From: Agromyces atrinae
GTDB lineage: Bacteria > Actinomycetota > Actinomycetes > Actinomycetales > Microbacteriaceae
Reading direction: 5' to 3'
NCBI RefSeq assembly: GCF_013407835.1
Contig: NZ_JACCBI010000001.1
Span: 3,534,001-3,598,000 of the forward strand
Length of the DNA stretch: 64,000 bases
The notes under the pieces were generated by a model. It made no database searches. It had not been told where the DNA came from and saw nothing but the letters and a program-made list of their open reading frames with translations. Every line of letters starts with the position of its first letter. The first letter of the stretch is position 1. Shown here piece after piece: positions 1 to 8,309 of the stretch. The position numbers were made by a program, and so were the translations under genes.

Positions 1-1
1 C

Positions 2-1108
2 TTCCTCATGGTCGCCGTGTGGGTGAAGGAGCTGAGCGATTCGGATGTCGCGGCAGCACTCGTCTTCGCCGCCTTCGGTCTCGCCGCCGTGAGCGCGCCG
101 TTCCTCGGCCAGCTGGCCGATCGTGTGTCGCGGAAGCGGCTCCTGGTCATCGCGAACGCGGCGATGGTCCCCGTCGTCCTCGCGCTCCTCGCGGTCGATT
201 CCGTCGACTTGCTGTGGCTCGTCTACGCCGTGTTGTTCCTCTACGGCTGCGCGGGATATCTGACGGCCGCTGCCCAGTCCGGAGTCATCCGTGATCTCCT
301 GCCCGACGACGAGCTCGCGGCGGGGAACGGGCTCCTCTCGACGATCGATCAGGCCTTCCGGCTCGGGGCGCCGCTCGTCGGAACCGCGCTCTACGTGCTC
401 GTGGGGCCCGTCGCGGTCATCCTCGTCACCGCGGTCGCCTTCCTCGCCGCCGCCGTGCTCCTCTCTCGACTCGACATCGTCGAGAGTGACCCTGCTCCGC
501 GATCGGGCGGCTACCGACGCGAGATCGTCGCGGGCGTCGCGCACCTGTCGCGGACGAGCCCGCTCGGTCGGCTGACGGTCACGATCGCGATCGCCTTCGC
601 CGCGACCGGTCTCCTGAACGTCGCGGTGTTCCCGATCATGGAGCAGGGGCTCGGTGTCGCTCCCGCGATGCTCGGCGTCTTCGTCGCCGTCCAGGGCGGT
701 GGTGCCGTCGTCGGCGGTGCGATCTCGGCCGTGGTCATCTCGCGGGTGGGGGAGCGTGCCGCGGTAGGGCTCGGTCTCGTCGTGCTCGCCCTCGGCACGG
801 CGGCACTCCTGACCTCGTCGATCCCACTCGTGATCGCGGCGATGCTGTTCATCGGCGCGAGCGTGCCGGTGCTCATCGTCGCGTACGTGACCCTACGTCA
901 GCGGCTGACGCCGCCCGGTCTGCAGGGGAGGGTCGGTGCGGCGTCGAATCTCGCCTTCAACCTTCCCCAGACCGTCGCGACCCTGGGCGGTGCGGCGCTC
1001 CTCGGCCTCATCGACTACCGCTGGTTGATCGCGGTGACGGCGGCCGTCGTCCTCGTGTCCTCGATCGGTGCGTGGGTGCGGGGGCGCGCGCCGCGGCCGG
1101 AGCTCTAG
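2..1108 (+). CDS. MFS efflux transporter, 5' end outside window
   Basis: This frame is open from the first base, so the true start lies upstream. The visible 369 codons contain about eleven hydrophobic segments. The loop near residues 34-46 reads GQLADRVSRKR, which is motif A between membrane helices 2 and 3 of the major facilitator superfamily, so probably only helix 1 (30-50 residues) is missing. The likely role is proton-coupled export of a small molecule across the cytoplasmic membrane. The substrate cannot be inferred. Its TAG stop shares bases with the TAG stop of the convergent reductase gene in a CTAG palindrome, leaving no room for a terminator between them. Family assignment is firm; function is generic. 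Confidence 0.8.
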   Translation, partial: FLMVAVWVKELSDSDVAAALVFAAFGLAAVSAPFLGQLADRVSRKRLLVIANAAMVPVVLALLAVDSVDLLWLVYAVLFLYGCAGYLTAAAQSGVIRDLLPDDELAAGNGLLSTIDQAFRLGAPLVGTALYVLVGPVAVILVTAVAFLAAAVLLSRLDIVESDPAPRSGGYRREIVAGVAHLSRTSPLGRLTVTIAIAFAATGLLNVAVFPIMEQGLGVAPAMLGVFVAVQGGGAVVGGAISAVVISRVGERAAVGLGLVVLALGTAALLTSSIPLVIAAMLFIGASVPVLIVAYVTLRQRLTPPGLQGRVGAASNLAFNLPQTVATLGGAALLGLIDYRWLIAVTAAVVLVSSIGAWVRGRAPRPEL

Positions 1109-1761
1109 GCGGTGACGCGCTCGTGCGCGAGCCGCTCGAGTTCGGTGCGATCGAGCTCTCGGCCGAAGATCGGACCGCCGGGCTGCAGGTGGGCGCCCTC
1201 GCGCAGCGCACCGATGTCGACGGCGTCGAATCCGATCGCCTCGATGATGCGGGCGACGGCGGCCTTCGCCTCGTCGTCGTCTCCGGCCACCGCGAGTGCT
1301 CGGCGGAGCGGCGCACCGGCCGGCAGGGCGTCGTCCTCCATCTCGTGATAGCCGAGATGGTTGAACGACTTCACGAGCCGCGCCGCGGTGTTCCGGGTGC
1401 CGATGATCTCGCTCGTCGAGCGACCGTCGGCTTCGACCTCGTCGATCGTGCCGTCGATCGGCGGCCAGTAGTTCATCGCGTCGACGACGATGCGACCGTC
1501 GAACTCGTCCCACGGCAGACTGTCGGCCTTGCCGAACGGCACGGCGACGATGATGATGTCCGACTCGCGCGCGAGGGTGAGGGCGTCGGCGACGCGGGCG
1601 CCGGGCGCGACGACCCCGACGAGCAGGTCGAGGGCGCTCTGCCGGGGCGAGCCGGCGATCAGCACGGGGTGGCCGGCGGCGACGAAGAGTCGCGCGAGTG
1701 CCGTGCCCACCTTGCCTGCGCCGTAGATGCCGATTCGCGGCCGTTCGTTCTCTGACTCCAC
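1105..1761 (-). CDS. NADP-binding reductase of the F420-dependent NADP reductase-like family
   Basis: This is a 218-residue protein with an N-terminal Rossmann dinucleotide-binding motif (IGIYGAGKVGTALA, about residues 9-22) typical of the F420_oxidored/ProC-like fold. The rest resembles NADPH-dependent F420 reductase-like proteins used as general NAD(P)H oxidoreductases. The start is a GTG; no strong ribosome binding site is visible, and a start a few codons upstream is possible. It is divergent from the luciferase-like monooxygenase at 1872, with a 110-bp gap that may hold both promoters, so the two could serve one flavin or deazaflavin redox process. That link is inference. The substrate is unknown. 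Confidence 0.7.
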   Translation of the reverse strand: MESENERPRIGIYGAGKVGTALARLFVAAGHPVLIAGSPRQSALDLLVGVVAPGARVADALTLARESDIIIVAVPFGKADSLPWDEFDGRIVVDAMNYWPPIDGTIDEVEADGRSTSEIIGTRNTAARLVKSFNHLGYHEMEDDALPAGAPLRRALAVAGDDDEAKAAVARIIEAIGFDAVDIGALREGAHLQPGGPIFGRELDRTELERLAHERVTA

Positions 1762-1871
1762 GCTGTGCTCAACGCTCGGGCGTCGCCGATCATTCCGCGC
1801 GGGCGGGGAATAGGGTCGACCCAGGGCGGGTTGGTGCAAATATGCAAACGTATGAAAAGGGAGCCGAACGG

Positions 1872-2939
1872 ATGACCGGAGCGATCGAACTCGGACTGGA
1901 CACCTTCGGCGACGTGACCGTCGCACCCGATGGCACGACTCTCTCGCACGCCGAGGTCCTTCGGAACGTCGTCGCCGAGGGCGAACTGGCCGACCGCGTC
2001 GGTCTCGACTTCTTCGGCGTCGGCGAGCACCACCGCGAGGACTTCGCCGTCTCAGCACCCGAGGTCGTGCTCGCGGCGATCGCGGCACGCACCGAGCGCA
2101 TCCACCTGGGCAGCGCCGTCACCGTGCTCTCGAGCGACGACCCCGTGCGCGTCTTCCAGCGCTTCTCGACACTCGACGCCCTCTCGAACGGCCGCGCCGA
2201 GGTCATCCTCGGGCGAGGCTCGTTCATCGAGTCCTTCCCGCTCTTCGGCTACGACCTCGCTCAGTACCAGCAGCTGTTCGACGAGAAGCTCGACCTCTTC
2301 GCCGAGCTCCTCAAGCAAGAGCCGGTGACGTGGAACGGAACGCTTCGCCCGTCGCTCGACGGCCAGCGCGTGTACCCCGAGGTCGCGGGCGATCTGACGA
2401 CCTGGATCGGCGTGGGCGGAAGCCCCGAATCGGTCGTGCGCGCCGCGAAGTACGGGCTGCCGCTCGTGCTCGCGATCATCGGCGGCTCGGCCCGTCGCTT
2501 CGCACCACTCGCCGACCTGTACCGCCGGGCCCTCGCACAGTTCGGCACGCCGCTCCAGCCCATCGCGATCCACTCGCCCGGGTTCATCGCCGAGACCGAC
2601 GCGCAGGCGCTCGAAGAACTCTGGCCGCACTACGAGGGCATGCACAACCGCATCGGACGCGAGCGCGGCTGGGGCCCGACGTCGCGCGAGCAATTCGAGC
2701 ACGAGGCCGGCCCCGACGGCGCACTCTACGCGGGATCGCCCGAGACCGTCGCAGCGAAGATCGTCGACTCGATCGTGCAGATCGGTGCGAGCCGCTTCGA
2801 TCTCAAGTACTCGAGCGGAACGCTGCCCCACGAGGCGTCGATGCGCACGATCGAGCTGTACGGCACCGTCGTCGCGCCTCTCGTCCGAGAGCGGCTCGCG
2901 GCCCTCGCCGAGGCCGACCCGGTGTCATCCGCGGGCTGA
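1872..2939 (+). CDS. LLM-class flavin-dependent oxidoreductase
   Basis: This is a 355-residue bacterial-luciferase-like TIM-barrel protein. The segment GVGEHHREDF near residue 50 and the later phrases TERIHLGSAVTVLSSDDPVR and GRGSF are typical of the LLM branch represented by the Agrobacterium structure 2I7G. It probably uses FMNH2 (or F420) to oxidise an unknown small molecule in the cytoplasm. I chose ATG 1872 because AAAGGGAG lies about 9 nt upstream. An earlier in-frame ATG at 1842 lacks such a site. The upstream region carries the repeated words TGCAAA and TGCAAA at 1836-1848, a possible regulator site. The 3' end overlaps the convergent antiporter gene by 15 bp. Confidence 0.85.
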   Translation: MTGAIELGLDTFGDVTVAPDGTTLSHAEVLRNVVAEGELADRVGLDFFGVGEHHREDFAVSAPEVVLAAIAARTERIHLGSAVTVLSSDDPVRVFQRFSTLDALSNGRAEVILGRGSFIESFPLFGYDLAQYQQLFDEKLDLFAELLKQEPVTWNGTLRPSLDGQRVYPEVAGDLTTWIGVGGSPESVVRAAKYGLPLVLAIIGGSARRFAPLADLYRRALAQFGTPLQPIAIHSPGFIAETDAQALEELWPHYEGMHNRIGRERGWGPTSREQFEHEAGPDGALYAGSPETVAAKIVDSIVQIGASRFDLKYSSGTLPHEASMRTIELYGTVVAPLVRERLAALAEADPVSSAG

Positions 2940-4118
2940 GCGCATCGCCGCCGAGCGCTGCTGGCGGCTCCAGCCGCGGAACCACGCCGTGTCGGGAACG
3001 CGCGCGAGGAAGGGCCCCGCGATGACGGTGATGAGCACGTAGGCGGTCGCGAGCGGTGCGAGCTGCGGCGCGACGCCCGCCCCCACGGCGAGCCCGGCGA
3101 TGACGATCGAGAACTCGCCGCGCGGTGTCAGGGCGAACCCGGCGCGCCAGCGGCCGGGCACGCCGATGCCCGCGCGGCGTGCGGCGAGATATCCCGTGCC
3201 GACCTTGGTCGCGATCGTGACGACGGCGAGCACGATCGCGGCGGGAAGTACGGGAAGCAGGTCCGCCGGATCGGTCGTGAGCCCGAAGAACACGAAGAAG
3301 ACCGCGGCGAAGAGATCGCGGAGCGGGGTGAGCAGTCGCCCGGCGTGCTCGGCTACCCGTCCCGAGAGTGCGATACCGACGAGGAACGCGCCGACCGCGG
3401 CCGAGACGTTGACCTGCGCGGCGAGCCCTGCGACGAGCATCGTCAGCCCGAGTACGCCGAGCAGCAGCGGCTCGGGGTGGTCGGGGGTGAAGACGCGCGA
3501 GATGACGGGACCGTGGCGAAGAGCCACCCACAGGATGACGGAGACGACGCCGACCGCGACGGCCACGGCGACGGCGCCCTGGACGAGGCTCACGCCGATG
3601 ACGACGGCCGAGAGGATCGGCAGGTAGAACGCCATCGCGAGGTCTTCGATGACGAGCACGGCGAGCACAGTTGGCGTCTCACGGTTGCCGAGCCGACCGA
3701 GATCGCGCATCACCTTGGCGACGACGCCCGACGACGACACCCAGGTGATGCCCGCGAGAGCGACGGCCGCCGCAGGCCCCCAGCCCATCACGAGCGCGAA
3801 GAGCGCACCGGGAACCGCGTTGAGGCTCGCGTCGATGAGCCCGGCGATCTTCGACTGGCGGAGGTTCGTCAGCAGCTCGCCGGCCGTGTACTCGAGTCCG
3901 AGCAGGGCGAGCAGCAGGATGACGCCGATCTCCGAGCCGATCTCGAAGAACTCCTCGCTCGCGCCGAGCGGCACGATGCCGCCGTTGCCGAAGGCGAGGC
4001 CCGCGACGAGGTAGAGGGGGATGGGGGAGATGCCGATGCGGATCGCGAGACGACCGAGCAGGCTCATGCCGAACAGGAGCGCGCCGATCTCGATGAGGAT
4101 GAGCGTCGTCTCGTGCAC
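2925..4118 (-). CDS. khtU: KhtU-like cation:proton antiporter
   Basis: This is a 397-residue integral membrane protein of the CPA2 monovalent cation:proton antiporter family with about 12 hydrophobic segments. It lacks the C-terminal TrkA-N domain of KefB/KefC. That architecture, together with the separate TrkA-C protein encoded 15 bp upstream, matches the KhtTU potassium/proton antiporter of Bacillus, in which KhtT gates KhtU. The expected role is K+ efflux and pH or osmotic homeostasis at the cytoplasmic membrane. A GAGGAGAGAG ribosome binding site precedes the ATG. The last 15 bp overlap the oppositely oriented oxidoreductase gene, so the two transcripts are antisense at their ends. Confidence 0.82.
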   Translation of the reverse strand: MHETTLILIEIGALLFGMSLLGRLAIRIGISPIPLYLVAGLAFGNGGIVPLGASEEFFEIGSEIGVILLLALLGLEYTAGELLTNLRQSKIAGLIDASLNAVPGALFALVMGWGPAAAVALAGITWVSSSGVVAKVMRDLGRLGNRETPTVLAVLVIEDLAMAFYLPILSAVVIGVSLVQGAVAVAVAVGVVSVILWVALRHGPVISRVFTPDHPEPLLLGVLGLTMLVAGLAAQVNVSAAVGAFLVGIALSGRVAEHAGRLLTPLRDLFAAVFFVFFGLTTDPADLLPVLPAAIVLAVVTIATKVGTGYLAARRAGIGVPGRWRAGFALTPRGEFSIVIAGLAVGAGVAPQLAPLATAYVLITVIAGPFLARVPDTAWFRGWSRQQRSAAMRSARG

Positions 4119-4133
4119 GGCTCTCTCCTCGGC

Positions 4134-4628
4134 TCAGTCCGGTCCGGTGGCGAAGAGGCGACTCACGGCGTCGAGCCCCGCGCGCGTGCCCACCGCGACG
4201 ATGATGTCGCCCGCGTAGAGAACGTCGGACGGCGTCGGCGAGGGGATGACGGTTCCGTCGCGAGAGAGTGCGACGATCGAGACGTGCGTGCGGGTGCGCG
4301 TCTTCGAGTCGCCCAGAGGGCGGCCCGCGAACGGCGAGTCGATCGGCAGTTCGATCTTCTCGACGTAGATGCCCGCGATGTCCTCCGCGAGGCTCGCGAG
4401 ACTCGAGAGCATGACCGAACCGCCGAGCACGTCGGCGAGGGCTGCGGCCTCGTCATCGCTCATCGAGATCGAATCGGATGACGCGTCGGGATCGTCGACG
4501 TCGAAGATCGTGAGGTCGCGTTCACCGTCGCGGTGCGAGACCACGCCGACACGTCGACCGCCCTCGGTCACGATGTCGTGCCGGACTCCGATGCCCGGCA
4601 GATCGACCTTCTCGATGCGTGCGCCCAC
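4134..4628 (-). CDS. khtT: KhtT-like TrkA-C domain regulator
   Basis: This is a 164-residue soluble protein. Residues 1-75 form an N-terminal domain and residues about 85-160 a TrkA-C (RCK_C) domain of the type that binds nucleotides in potassium channels and antiporters. KhtT family members bind the antiporter KhtU and respond to c-di-AMP in Bacillus; whether this protein does is unknown. The start is GTG at 4628. The hexamer TAGCGT lies 6 nt upstream and overlaps the stop codon of the AlaX gene, so an internal leaderless promoter is possible in addition to read-through. The gene lies directly upstream of khtU on the same strand. Confidence 0.8.
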   Translation of the reverse strand: MGARIEKVDLPGIGVRHDIVTEGGRRVGVVSHRDGERDLTIFDVDDPDASSDSISMSDDEAAALADVLGGSVMLSSLASLAEDIAGIYVEKIELPIDSPFAGRPLGDSKTRTRTHVSIVALSRDGTVIPSPTPSDVLYAGDIIVAVGTRAGLDAVSRLFATGPD

Positions 4629-4637
4629 GGGGCAACG

Positions 4638-5513
4638 CTAGCGCACGGCGCGCGTCGTCATCGTGAGAATGTCGGTGCCGTCGACGGTCGTCGACGCGAG
4701 GTCGACGGTGACGCGTCCGAGCTCAGCGAGGCTCGTGACGTGGGTGCCTCCGCACGCGATGCGAGCGGCACCACCGGGCAGGTCGCAGACCCAGTGACGG
4801 AGGTCGGTGAGCAGCTCGCCGTCGCGCTCGACCGTGACGCTCGCCGCGGTGTCGATCCACTCCGAGAGCTGCGCATCGATCGCGCGTGCGAGGTCGGGCA
4901 GGTCACCCGTGAGCCCCTCGGTCGTGAACCCCTTGCGACGGAGCGATTTGTTGAGACGGAAGACGTCGACGGAGCCGAACGGCTCGATCGTCGAGGAGGA
5001 GATCGCCGCGGCGTCGAAGTCGGGCGAACCGAGGGCATCGAGGCGGGTCTCCTTCGTCCACCGGTCGGCGACGGCGCGGTTGAGCGCGAGAGAAGCGAGG
5101 TGGCACGCGGTGTGCCCGATCGAGAGCGTGCCCCGGGTATCGGCGTCGGCGCGGAGGAGGGCCTCGTCGCCCTCGGCCGGGTTCAGCCCCGAATCCGCAT
5201 CGACGAGGTGCGCGACGACGAAGGTCCAGCCGTCGTCGCCCGGTCGTGCAGGGATGTCGGAGCCGAGGAACAGGGAACGCCCGTCGGTCGCGCCGACGAC
5301 GCAGTCGACGATCGTCGCGGTGCGTCCGCCGATGACGATCTCCGCGACATCCGCGCCCTGATCGGGCCACGAGGCATCGACCGGGTGCACGCTCGTCGAC
5401 TCGGTGAGCACGGCGATGCGGTCGCCGACGGGTTCGACGTGGAGGACCGTCGACCGCTCCTCGAGCGCGCCGGTCGCGTACGTGACGCGCGTATCGGTGC
5501 GCGGCAGCGTCAT
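4638..5513 (-). CDS. AlaX-type alanyl-tRNA editing hydrolase
   Basis: This is a 291-residue freestanding homologue of the alanyl-tRNA synthetase editing domain. The four zinc ligands are visible as HTACH (H134, H138) and CGGTH (C254, H258), so the deacylase should be active. It probably hydrolyses Ser-tRNA(Ala) or a related mischarged tRNA in the cytoplasm. The central region carries the usual second/additional domain (TTEG at about residues 197-200). The ATG is 1 nt from the stop of the small membrane protein gene upstream, so translation is probably coupled. It is linked in an apparent run with khtT and khtU, but no functional link to potassium transport is obvious. Confidence 0.85.
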   Translation of the reverse strand: MTLPRTDTRVTYATGALEERSTVLHVEPVGDRIAVLTESTSVHPVDASWPDQGADVAEIVIGGRTATIVDCVVGATDGRSLFLGSDIPARPGDDGWTFVVAHLVDADSGLNPAEGDEALLRADADTRGTLSIGHTACHLASLALNRAVADRWTKETRLDALGSPDFDAAAISSSTIEPFGSVDVFRLNKSLRRKGFTTEGLTGDLPDLARAIDAQLSEWIDTAASVTVERDGELLTDLRHWVCDLPGGAARIACGGTHVTSLAELGRVTVDLASTTVDGTDILTMTTRAVR

Positions 5514-5514
5514 G

Positions 5515-5691
5515 TCAGGCGCCGTCGGCCTTGCCGAGCACGTGGAACGGGATCGCGAAGGAGAGCGAGACGGCGACGATGCCGCTGAAGAAGACCGGAG
5601 CCTCGAAGCCGACGACCTGGAAGGCGACCGACATGACCCAGATGCCGAAGCTGAAGAGAACGAACGAGAAAAGGAACGCGACGACGTTCAC
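5515..5691 (-). CDS. Small two-helix membrane protein
   Basis: This 58-residue reading frame begins at a GTG preceded by a good AGGAGG site 6 nt away. It encodes two hydrophobic stretches (about residues 3-24 and 31-50) separated by a short loop containing one Glu, and it ends with a short charged tail. It lies between the acyl-CoA dehydrogenase-like gene and the AlaX gene on the same strand, with a 1-nt gap to AlaX, which supports real translation. I do not recognise the family. It could be a small membrane accessory protein. Existence is well supported by the ribosome binding site and coupling; function is unknown. Confidence 0.65.
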   Translation of the reverse strand: MNVVAFLFSFVLFSFGIWVMSVAFQVVGFEAPVFFSGIVAVSLSFAIPFHVLGKADGA

Positions 5692-5729
5692 GGGGGACCT
5701 CCTGGTACCGGGCGGGCAATCGCTCCAGT

Positions 5730-6896
5730 CTAGCCAGGCGCCCCGTCGGGCACCGGGCCGAGCCATGCGGTCGCCATCGTGCCGTGGGCCGAGTCGTCGC
5801 TCGACGGCTGGAAGAGACCCGCGAGCACGTCGCGATAGAGACGGCCGAGCTCGTCGCCCGCGAAGTAGCTCGATCCGCCCGCGACGCGCACCGACGCCTC
5901 GACGACGTCTTTCGCCGTCTCGGTCGCGCGCACCTTGAGCGCCGAGAGCCGGGCGAACCAGAATGCTCCGTGATCGACGTCGGAGTCGACGTCGCGCGCG
6001 AGCCCCGTGAGCTGCGGGCCGAGGGCGTCGAGGGCGATGGCGGCCGCGGCGATGCGGCGGCGGACGTCGGGATCGTGGGCGAGGGGGCGGCCGAGCTTCG
6101 CCGACGTGCGGCGGTGCGCAGCCTCGACGGCGAGTTCGAGGGCACGGTCGGCGATGCCCGTGTAGACGGACGACAACAGGATCTCGAACGCCGCGAAGAT
6201 ACCGAAGACGAGCGGATCGGCGTGGGGTCCGGGGGCGAACCTCCGCACCACGCGGTCGGCCGAGGCACGGGCGCCGTCGAACACGGTCGTCCGACTCTGG
6301 CTGGCGCGCATGCCGAGCGTGTCCCAGTCGTCGAGGGCGCTCACTCCGGGGTCGCCCCGATCGAGGAAGGCGTACACGATCTTCGGAGCGTCGGCCGAGG
6401 TCGAGTCGAGGCCCATCGTGCCGAGGCGGGTCCACGCGGGCGACATCGAGGTGAAGATCTTCCTCCCCGTGAAGCGGTAGCCGCCGTCGGATTCGGGTAC
6501 GGCGGCCGTCGTCGACCCGAAGAGCATGAGGTCGTTGCCGGCCTCACTGATGCCGAAGCCGAAGACCTCGCCGTCGGCCGCCTCACGCAGCACGAAGTCG
6601 AGGGAGTCGTCGCCGTGGGCCGACAGCCGAGCCGCGACGGCGGTCCAGACGAGGTGCATGTTGACCGCGAGCGCGGTCGCGGGAGCCGCGGCCGCGAGCC
6701 GACGCTGCAGGGCGACGGCCGTCTCGAGGGTCGCGCCCGAGCCGCCGAGCGCGACCGGAACGAAGAGTCTCAGGTACCCGGCCGCGGCGAGCTCGGCGAG
6801 GTCGTCGTCGAAGAAAGTGTTCTCGCGATCGTGCCCGGCGGCACGCGAATGGATGCGAGCGAGGAGGTCAGCAGAGAGGAGCGATTCGGCCGTCAC
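5730..6896 (-). CDS. Acyl-CoA dehydrogenase family flavoprotein
   Basis: This is a 388-residue protein with the three-part acyl-CoA dehydrogenase fold: an N-terminal helical domain, a central beta domain (the GFGISEAGND region, about residues 112-121, matches the FAD-contact segment) and a C-terminal helical domain ending in the VRVAGGSSYF segment seen in this superfamily. It could be a true acyl-CoA dehydrogenase or a flavin-dependent monooxygenase of the DszC-like branch; the catalytic Glu is not obvious to me. The start is GTG at 6896, with TAGGCT ending 7 nt upstream, which suggests a leaderless mRNA. It stands at the head of the minus-strand run towards khtU. Confidence 0.78.
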   Translation of the reverse strand: MTAESLLSADLLARIHSRAAGHDRENTFFDDDLAELAAAGYLRLFVPVALGGSGATLETAVALQRRLAAAAPATALAVNMHLVWTAVAARLSAHGDDSLDFVLREAADGEVFGFGISEAGNDLMLFGSTTAAVPESDGGYRFTGRKIFTSMSPAWTRLGTMGLDSTSADAPKIVYAFLDRGDPGVSALDDWDTLGMRASQSRTTVFDGARASADRVVRRFAPGPHADPLVFGIFAAFEILLSSVYTGIADRALELAVEAAHRRTSAKLGRPLAHDPDVRRRIAAAAIALDALGPQLTGLARDVDSDVDHGAFWFARLSALKVRATETAKDVVEASVRVAGGSSYFAGDELGRLYRDVLAGLFQPSSDDSAHGTMATAWLGPVPDGAPG

Positions 6897-6903
6897 GCGG
6901 GCC

Positions 6904-6909
6904 AGCCTA
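6904..6909 (-). promoter_or_regulatory. -10-like hexamer TAGGCT for the acyl-CoA dehydrogenase-like gene
   Basis: On the minus strand TAGGCT ends 7 nt before the GTG start, and no ribosome binding site is present. This fits the actinobacterial TANNNT -10 element with transcription starting at the start codon. Confidence 0.45.
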
Positions 6910-7012
6910 AACCTGCCCGTCCGCAGCCGCGCCCTCCCCGCCCCGTTTGTGACTCTTGGATGTCACTCTCGCCTCACCAGAACAGCACGAACAGGTCGCA
7001 AACCGGGCCGCG

Positions 7013-8260
7013 TCAGCTCGGACTGATCGTCGTCACCGGTTCGGTATCGGGCAGCGGGCTCGCGTCGCGACCGCGCAGGTCGGGGTGCCAGCGACGGAAG
7101 ACCGCGGGGATGAGGAAGCCTACGAACGCGAAGGCACCGGCGGCCCAGAAGGCGCCGACCGCACCGTTGCCGTCGATGAGGAAGCCCGCGACGGCCGAGC
7201 CGAGCGCGGCGCCGATGAGCTGGCCCGTGCCGACCCAGCCGTACGCCTCGGCGGTGTCGCTGAACTTGACGCTCGCCGAGACGATCGCGAAGAGCACGGC
7301 GAGGGCCGGCGCGATGCCGATGCCCGCGATGAAGAGCGTTGCGGCGAGCCACCAGAAGTCCATCATCGCCATCGCCGCGGCGGTTCCCGCGAAGACGATG
7401 AACATGCGGCGGGCGGTCGACCACGGTCCGATCGGCACGTGGCCGAGGCTCAGGCCGCCGACGATCGATCCGATCGAGAAGATGGCGAGCACGATTCCGG
7501 CATCCGCGCCGTCGTGGCCGAACACGGCGACGACGCCCGCCTCGATGGCCGCGCACGCGCCGACGAGCAGGAAGCCCACGACGGTTGCGAGGAGCACGGG
7601 CGGGCGGGTGAGGACGACGCCGAGCTTCCGCCGCGAGCGGGGGATGCGCACGCGCCCGAGCTCGGGGGAGGAGATGAACCACGCTCCTCCGCCGAGGAGG
7701 AACGCGACGGCGACGAGGATGCCCCATACGGTGCTGATCTGCGTCGAGATGAACGTCGTCGCGACGGGGCCGATGACCCAGATGATCTCCTGCGCGGTCG
7801 CATCGAGCGAGAAGAGCGGCGTCAGCTGCTTCGAGTTGACCATCTTCGGGTAGATCGTGCGCACCGCGGGCTGGATGGGCGGCATGCTGATGCCCGCGAC
7901 GAAGGCGACGGCCATCGCTGCGGGAACGCTCAGCGTGACGATGCCGATCGTCGTGATCGCGGCCGAGCAGATGAGCAGGGTCACGGTCAGCACGGGGCGC
8001 ATGCCCCAGCGACCCATGAGGCGGCTCGTGAGCGGGCCCGCGATCGCCTGCCCGATCGACATCGCGGCGAGCACGAGGCCCGCGGCGCCGTACGATCCGG
8101 TCTGGCGTTCGATGTGCAGCAGGAACGCGAGAGAGAGCATCCCGAAGGGGAATCGCGCCGTCAGCTGGGCCGAGATGATCCGCGCGACTCCGGGTGTCTT
8201 CAACAGGTCGGAATAGCGGCTCACAAATCGATAATCGTACTCTTCGCGGGCACGCCCCAC
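7013..8260 (-). CDS. MFS transporter
   Basis: This is a 415-residue protein with about 12 predicted membrane helices and the motif SRLMGRWGMRP between helices 2 and 3, the motif A position of the major facilitator superfamily. The central loop carries a basic stretch (IPRSRRKLG). It probably exports a drug or metabolite, but no substrate can be assigned. The start is GTG at 8260 behind a GGGAGGGG run; a second GTG at about codon 14 is possible but has no ribosome binding site. It is transcribed in the same direction as hrpA with 49 bp between the two genes. Confidence 0.78.
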   Translation of the reverse strand: MGRAREEYDYRFVSRYSDLLKTPGVARIISAQLTARFPFGMLSLAFLLHIERQTGSYGAAGLVLAAMSIGQAIAGPLTSRLMGRWGMRPVLTVTLLICSAAITTIGIVTLSVPAAMAVAFVAGISMPPIQPAVRTIYPKMVNSKQLTPLFSLDATAQEIIWVIGPVATTFISTQISTVWGILVAVAFLLGGGAWFISSPELGRVRIPRSRRKLGVVLTRPPVLLATVVGFLLVGACAAIEAGVVAVFGHDGADAGIVLAIFSIGSIVGGLSLGHVPIGPWSTARRMFIVFAGTAAAMAMMDFWWLAATLFIAGIGIAPALAVLFAIVSASVKFSDTAEAYGWVGTGQLIGAALGSAVAGFLIDGNGAVGAFWAAGAFAFVGFLIPAVFRRWHPDLRGRDASPLPDTEPVTTISPS

Positions 8261-8309
8261 ACCCCTCCCCCCGGTCGCGAACGAGTGGGGGAGAGGGCGA
8301 GCGGATGAC

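Noticed and set aside
5784..7853. 689-codon plus-strand frame over the acyl-CoA dehydrogenase-like and MFS genes
   Set aside because: It spans two real genes on the other strand and an intergenic gap; composition is typical of an antisense shadow.
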